Below are positions 62,120 through 64,000 of a DNA stretch of 64,000 bases, in pieces. The notes under the pieces are model-generated. The model was given only the letters and a program-made list of their open reading frames with translations. It ran no database searches and was not told the DNA's origin. Location of the stretch: NCBI GenBank assembly GCA_016719295.1, contig JADKAF010000001.1:4278001-4342000 (forward strand), read 5' to 3'. The DNA is from Planctomycetota bacterium. Lineage in GTDB: Bacteria > Planctomycetota > UBA1135 > JADKAF01. The number at the start of each line of letters is the position of its first letter. The stretch's first letter is position 1. The translations under genes were made by a program, and so were the position numbers.

Positions 62120-63766
62120 CTAGCTCTGCTCCACGAGCCGGCGCCGCAGCAGCACCGAGGGCAGCACGTCGCGCTCGCCGGCGCCGCGCGTGCTGACCGA
62201 GCTCGCCGCGAGGTCGATGCCGGTGACGGCCGAGTAGTCGTGGATGTACGCCTGGATCTCCGGGCGCCAGAAGCGCGCCCAGGCCACCGCGGTCGCCGGG
62301 TCGTTCGCCGAGGCCCAGCTGCCGTAGCGCACCGAGAGCAGGATCTGCTCGCCGTAGACCGCGAGGTTGTGGAAGTGGACCACGCTCGTGTCGCCCCAGC
62401 CCTGCAGGCGCCGCATCGTGTCCACGGAGCTCATCCACTCCTGCGGATACGGGACCATGCTGCGCCCGCGCAGGAACTCCCGCATCTCCGGCCGAGCGAG
62501 GATCCACTGCTCCATCAGCATCTCCTGCCGCGCCGTCTCGGGCAGGTCGCCGAACTGGTTGTGCGCGCCCTCCGCGATGAGGAAGTTCAGCGCGCGCAGC
62601 GACTTCAACACCGGGAAGCCATCGGCGCGCACGGTGTTGTCGTCGTCGCGCTGGAAGAAGGTGACGCACGCCTGCAGGAGGTTGTGGAACAGCTCGAGGA
62701 AGCGCGCGCGCCGATCCGCCGGATGGAGCTGCGTCACGGCATCGCCTTCGAGGCGCAGGCCGTAGTGATGCTCGTACTCGTGCGCACGGCGCAGGACGGA
62801 GAGGCGGTGCACCTCATCGCCGACGTAGCCCCAGATCACGTTCGCGAGCGGGCGCAGCGGATCGATCTCCAGGCTCGCGAGGACGTCCTTGCTGCCCGGG
62901 GCGCGGCGGTTCTGGAAGCGCCGGCTGATCGCCTTCAGCGTCTGCACGAGGCCGCCTTCCTCGTGCCAGTAGGACCAGATGAGCTCGACCAGGCAGAGCT
63001 GGCGGAACTCCTTGTCCCAGCAGCTCACGTACGTGCCGATCGAGGAGTCGACCTTCGCGATGCCGTCCGCCACCGCCTCGACGCTCGGGAGGCTCGCGGT
63101 CCCGAGACTGCGTCGGACGCTTCTGAGGCGCTTCGAAGCCTCTTCCACCAGAGCGCGGAAGCTAGGGTCGTTCAAGGTGATGAGGCAGCGTTCCTTCAGG
63201 AACTCCTGCGTGAGATCCTTCAGCTTCTCGTAGGCCTTGGTGCCACTCAGCGCATGTGTACCGATGGAGGAGGAGGTGCCGTGTTCGCGATCGGCGTCGC
63301 AGAGGTTCTTCCCCATCCAGTCCTCGTACTCCTCGAAGCTGATCGCCTTCGTGGTCGCCAGGATCTGCACCCAGAGAGCCGCTTCGCGTTCATCACCGGC
63401 GGCGCTGGCGGAGCGCTCGAGGACGACGGAAACCGGACGCGAGCTCGGAGCCTCGACTTCGATCGTTCGCTCCGCCTTCGAGGTTGATTTCCCGTCGGCG
63501 GCATCCTCGTAGGCCACGAGCGTGATCGAAGTGGCCCCCCCTCCGCGCGTCGGCGTCCACGCGAAGACGTACTTCTGCGTTCCCTTCCCATCCCCCTGCG
63601 CGAGCTTGGTCCAGGGGCCAGGCTCGTGGTCCGACTTCTTGCCGTCGATCTTCCACTCGAAGCGATGCTGCTTGGCGTCGCCGGCCACTTCGGTGAGCTC
63701 CGCCAGGACCAGGTGCGTCCCTTCCGGATCCGGTGTCGTCAGGATCTTCAGATCGTGGATCTTCAT
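62120..63766 (-). CDS. Conserved-looking protein of unknown function with N-terminal Ig-like domain
   Basis: The 548-residue product starts at ATG 63766, overlapping the upstream stop (ATGA); the frame is open to 63883. Residues 1-105 look like an Ig-like beta-sandwich (KYVFAWTPTRGGGATSITLV). The remaining ~440 residues are mostly helical with distinctive segments: WSYWHEEGGLVQTLKAISRR, HNLLQACVTFFQRDDDNTV, EGAHNQFGDLPETARQEML and RYGSWASANDPATAVAWAR. I do not recognise the family. There is no signal peptide. It lies 21 bp ahead of the GIY-YIG gene. Confidence 0.8.
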   Translation of the reverse strand: MKIHDLKILTTPDPEGTHLVLAELTEVAGDAKQHRFEWKIDGKKSDHEPGPWTKLAQGDGKGTQKYVFAWTPTRGGGATSITLVAYEDAADGKSTSKAERTIEVEAPSSRPVSVVLERSASAAGDEREAALWVQILATTKAISFEEYEDWMGKNLCDADREHGTSSSIGTHALSGTKAYEKLKDLTQEFLKERCLITLNDPSFRALVEEASKRLRSVRRSLGTASLPSVEAVADGIAKVDSSIGTYVSCWDKEFRQLCLVELIWSYWHEEGGLVQTLKAISRRFQNRRAPGSKDVLASLEIDPLRPLANVIWGYVGDEVHRLSVLRRAHEYEHHYGLRLEGDAVTQLHPADRRARFLELFHNLLQACVTFFQRDDDNTVRADGFPVLKSLRALNFLIAEGAHNQFGDLPETARQEMLMEQWILARPEMREFLRGRSMVPYPQEWMSSVDTMRRLQGWGDTSVVHFHNLAVYGEQILLSVRYGSWASANDPATAVAWARFWRPEIQAYIHDYSAVTGIDLAASSVSTRGAGERDVLPSVLLRRRLVEQS

Positions 63767-64000
63767 GACATGCTCCGTACGAGGATTCCGGCTCGCAGGT
63801 ACCCGGCGCCGGAAACGAGATGAGGTTGAGAGGAAGAGGCGCTGCAGACGCGCGCGGAAGCGAGCGAGCTGCGCAGCGCCCATTCGCGGAGGAGCTGGCC
63901 CACGGCGCGGCTCTCCGCTTCAGGAGTGATGACGCCATCCATGCGCGCTTGGCCCAACGCCGCGAACGCGACGCACGGCGCCGCGCGCCACGTCGCCGGC
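63763..64000 (-). CDS. Partial gene, C-terminal end only, unknown
   Basis: The frame is open from the window edge (64000) to TGA 63763-63765, overlapping the next start by ATGA. The visible ~78 residues include ALGQARMDGVITPEAESRAV and end GILVRSMS. This is the C-terminus of a protein whose start lies beyond the window; an internal ATG at 63957 would give only 64 residues. The family is unknown. It is presumably part of the operon that follows. Confidence 0.5.
   Translation of the reverse strand, partial: PATWRAAPCVAFAALGQARMDGVITPEAESRAVGQLLREWALRSSLASARVCSASSSQPHLVSGAGYLRAGILVRSMS

Overview
The window looks like chromosome of a high-GC member of the Planctomycetota. The evidence is the combination of large Ser/Thr kinases with a transmembrane segment and TPR-like helical C-termini (one directly behind an ECF sigma factor), ECF sigma factors fused to membrane and extracytoplasmic domains, many secreted FG-GAP, ELWxxDGT and beta-helix proteins, and anammox-type Rieske/cytochrome b plus octaheme genes. 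Secreted proteins recurrently end in one shared C-terminal module. I see no rRNA, tRNA, CRISPR, integrase or intact insertion sequence. The phylum call is inference from gene content; the class is not resolved.

Layout. 1-6.3 kb: kinase, secreted protein, and a sigma factor-membrane-anchor fusion. 6.4-12.3 kb: Cys-rich CPCC protein, MFS transporter, a 75-bp palindrome beside a broken small lipoprotein gene, a DUF2235 hydrolase, two secreted proteins and a small membrane protein. 12.5-15.6 kb: type III glutamine synthetase whose stop codon lies in a 24-bp tandem repeat, then a decayed Thg1-like gene with a truncated P-loop kinase. 15.8-22.7 kb: secreted proteins, then an ECF sigma/Ser-Thr kinase pair. 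23-24.3 kb: a vanadium-haloperoxidase-family protein.

24.5-32.3 kb is the metabolic centre. It encodes an outer-membrane porin, Rieske protein, b6-type cytochrome b fused to a subunit-IV-like half, membrane-anchored octaheme HAO-family cytochrome, NapA, and a NapB-like lipoprotein with four haem motifs instead of two. The last five genes are tightly packed and the last three overlap by ATGA. I read it as a quinol-oxidising Rieske/b complex feeding electrons through multihaem cytochromes to periplasmic nitrate reductase. The octaheme protein may also act on nitrite or hydroxylamine.

32.4-44 kb: M61 peptidase, nonahaem surface cytochrome, outer-membrane protein, beta-helix protein, MFS transporter and a large ELWxxDGT protein. 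44.3-51.6 kb (minus strand): polyferredoxin-TPR fusion, CopD-like protein, DUF2314 protein and a second sigma factor-membrane-anchor fusion. 51.8-59 kb: large secreted protein, lipoprotein, then an overlapping pair of lipoproteins (isoaspartyl peptidase and cyanophycinase) suited to breaking down cyanophycin outside the cytoplasm, then a broken beta-helix gene. 59-64 kb: a sigma-54-type activator facing a four-gene minus-strand operon with a GIY-YIG-like protein, an amidohydrolase and two unrecognised proteins.

The most notable non-coding signal is a ~106-bp structured element present twice (22899-23005 minus, 40527-40632 plus). In both copies it begins on the TGA stop codon of the gene it follows, in sense orientation, and one hairpin shows a compensatory base-pair change.
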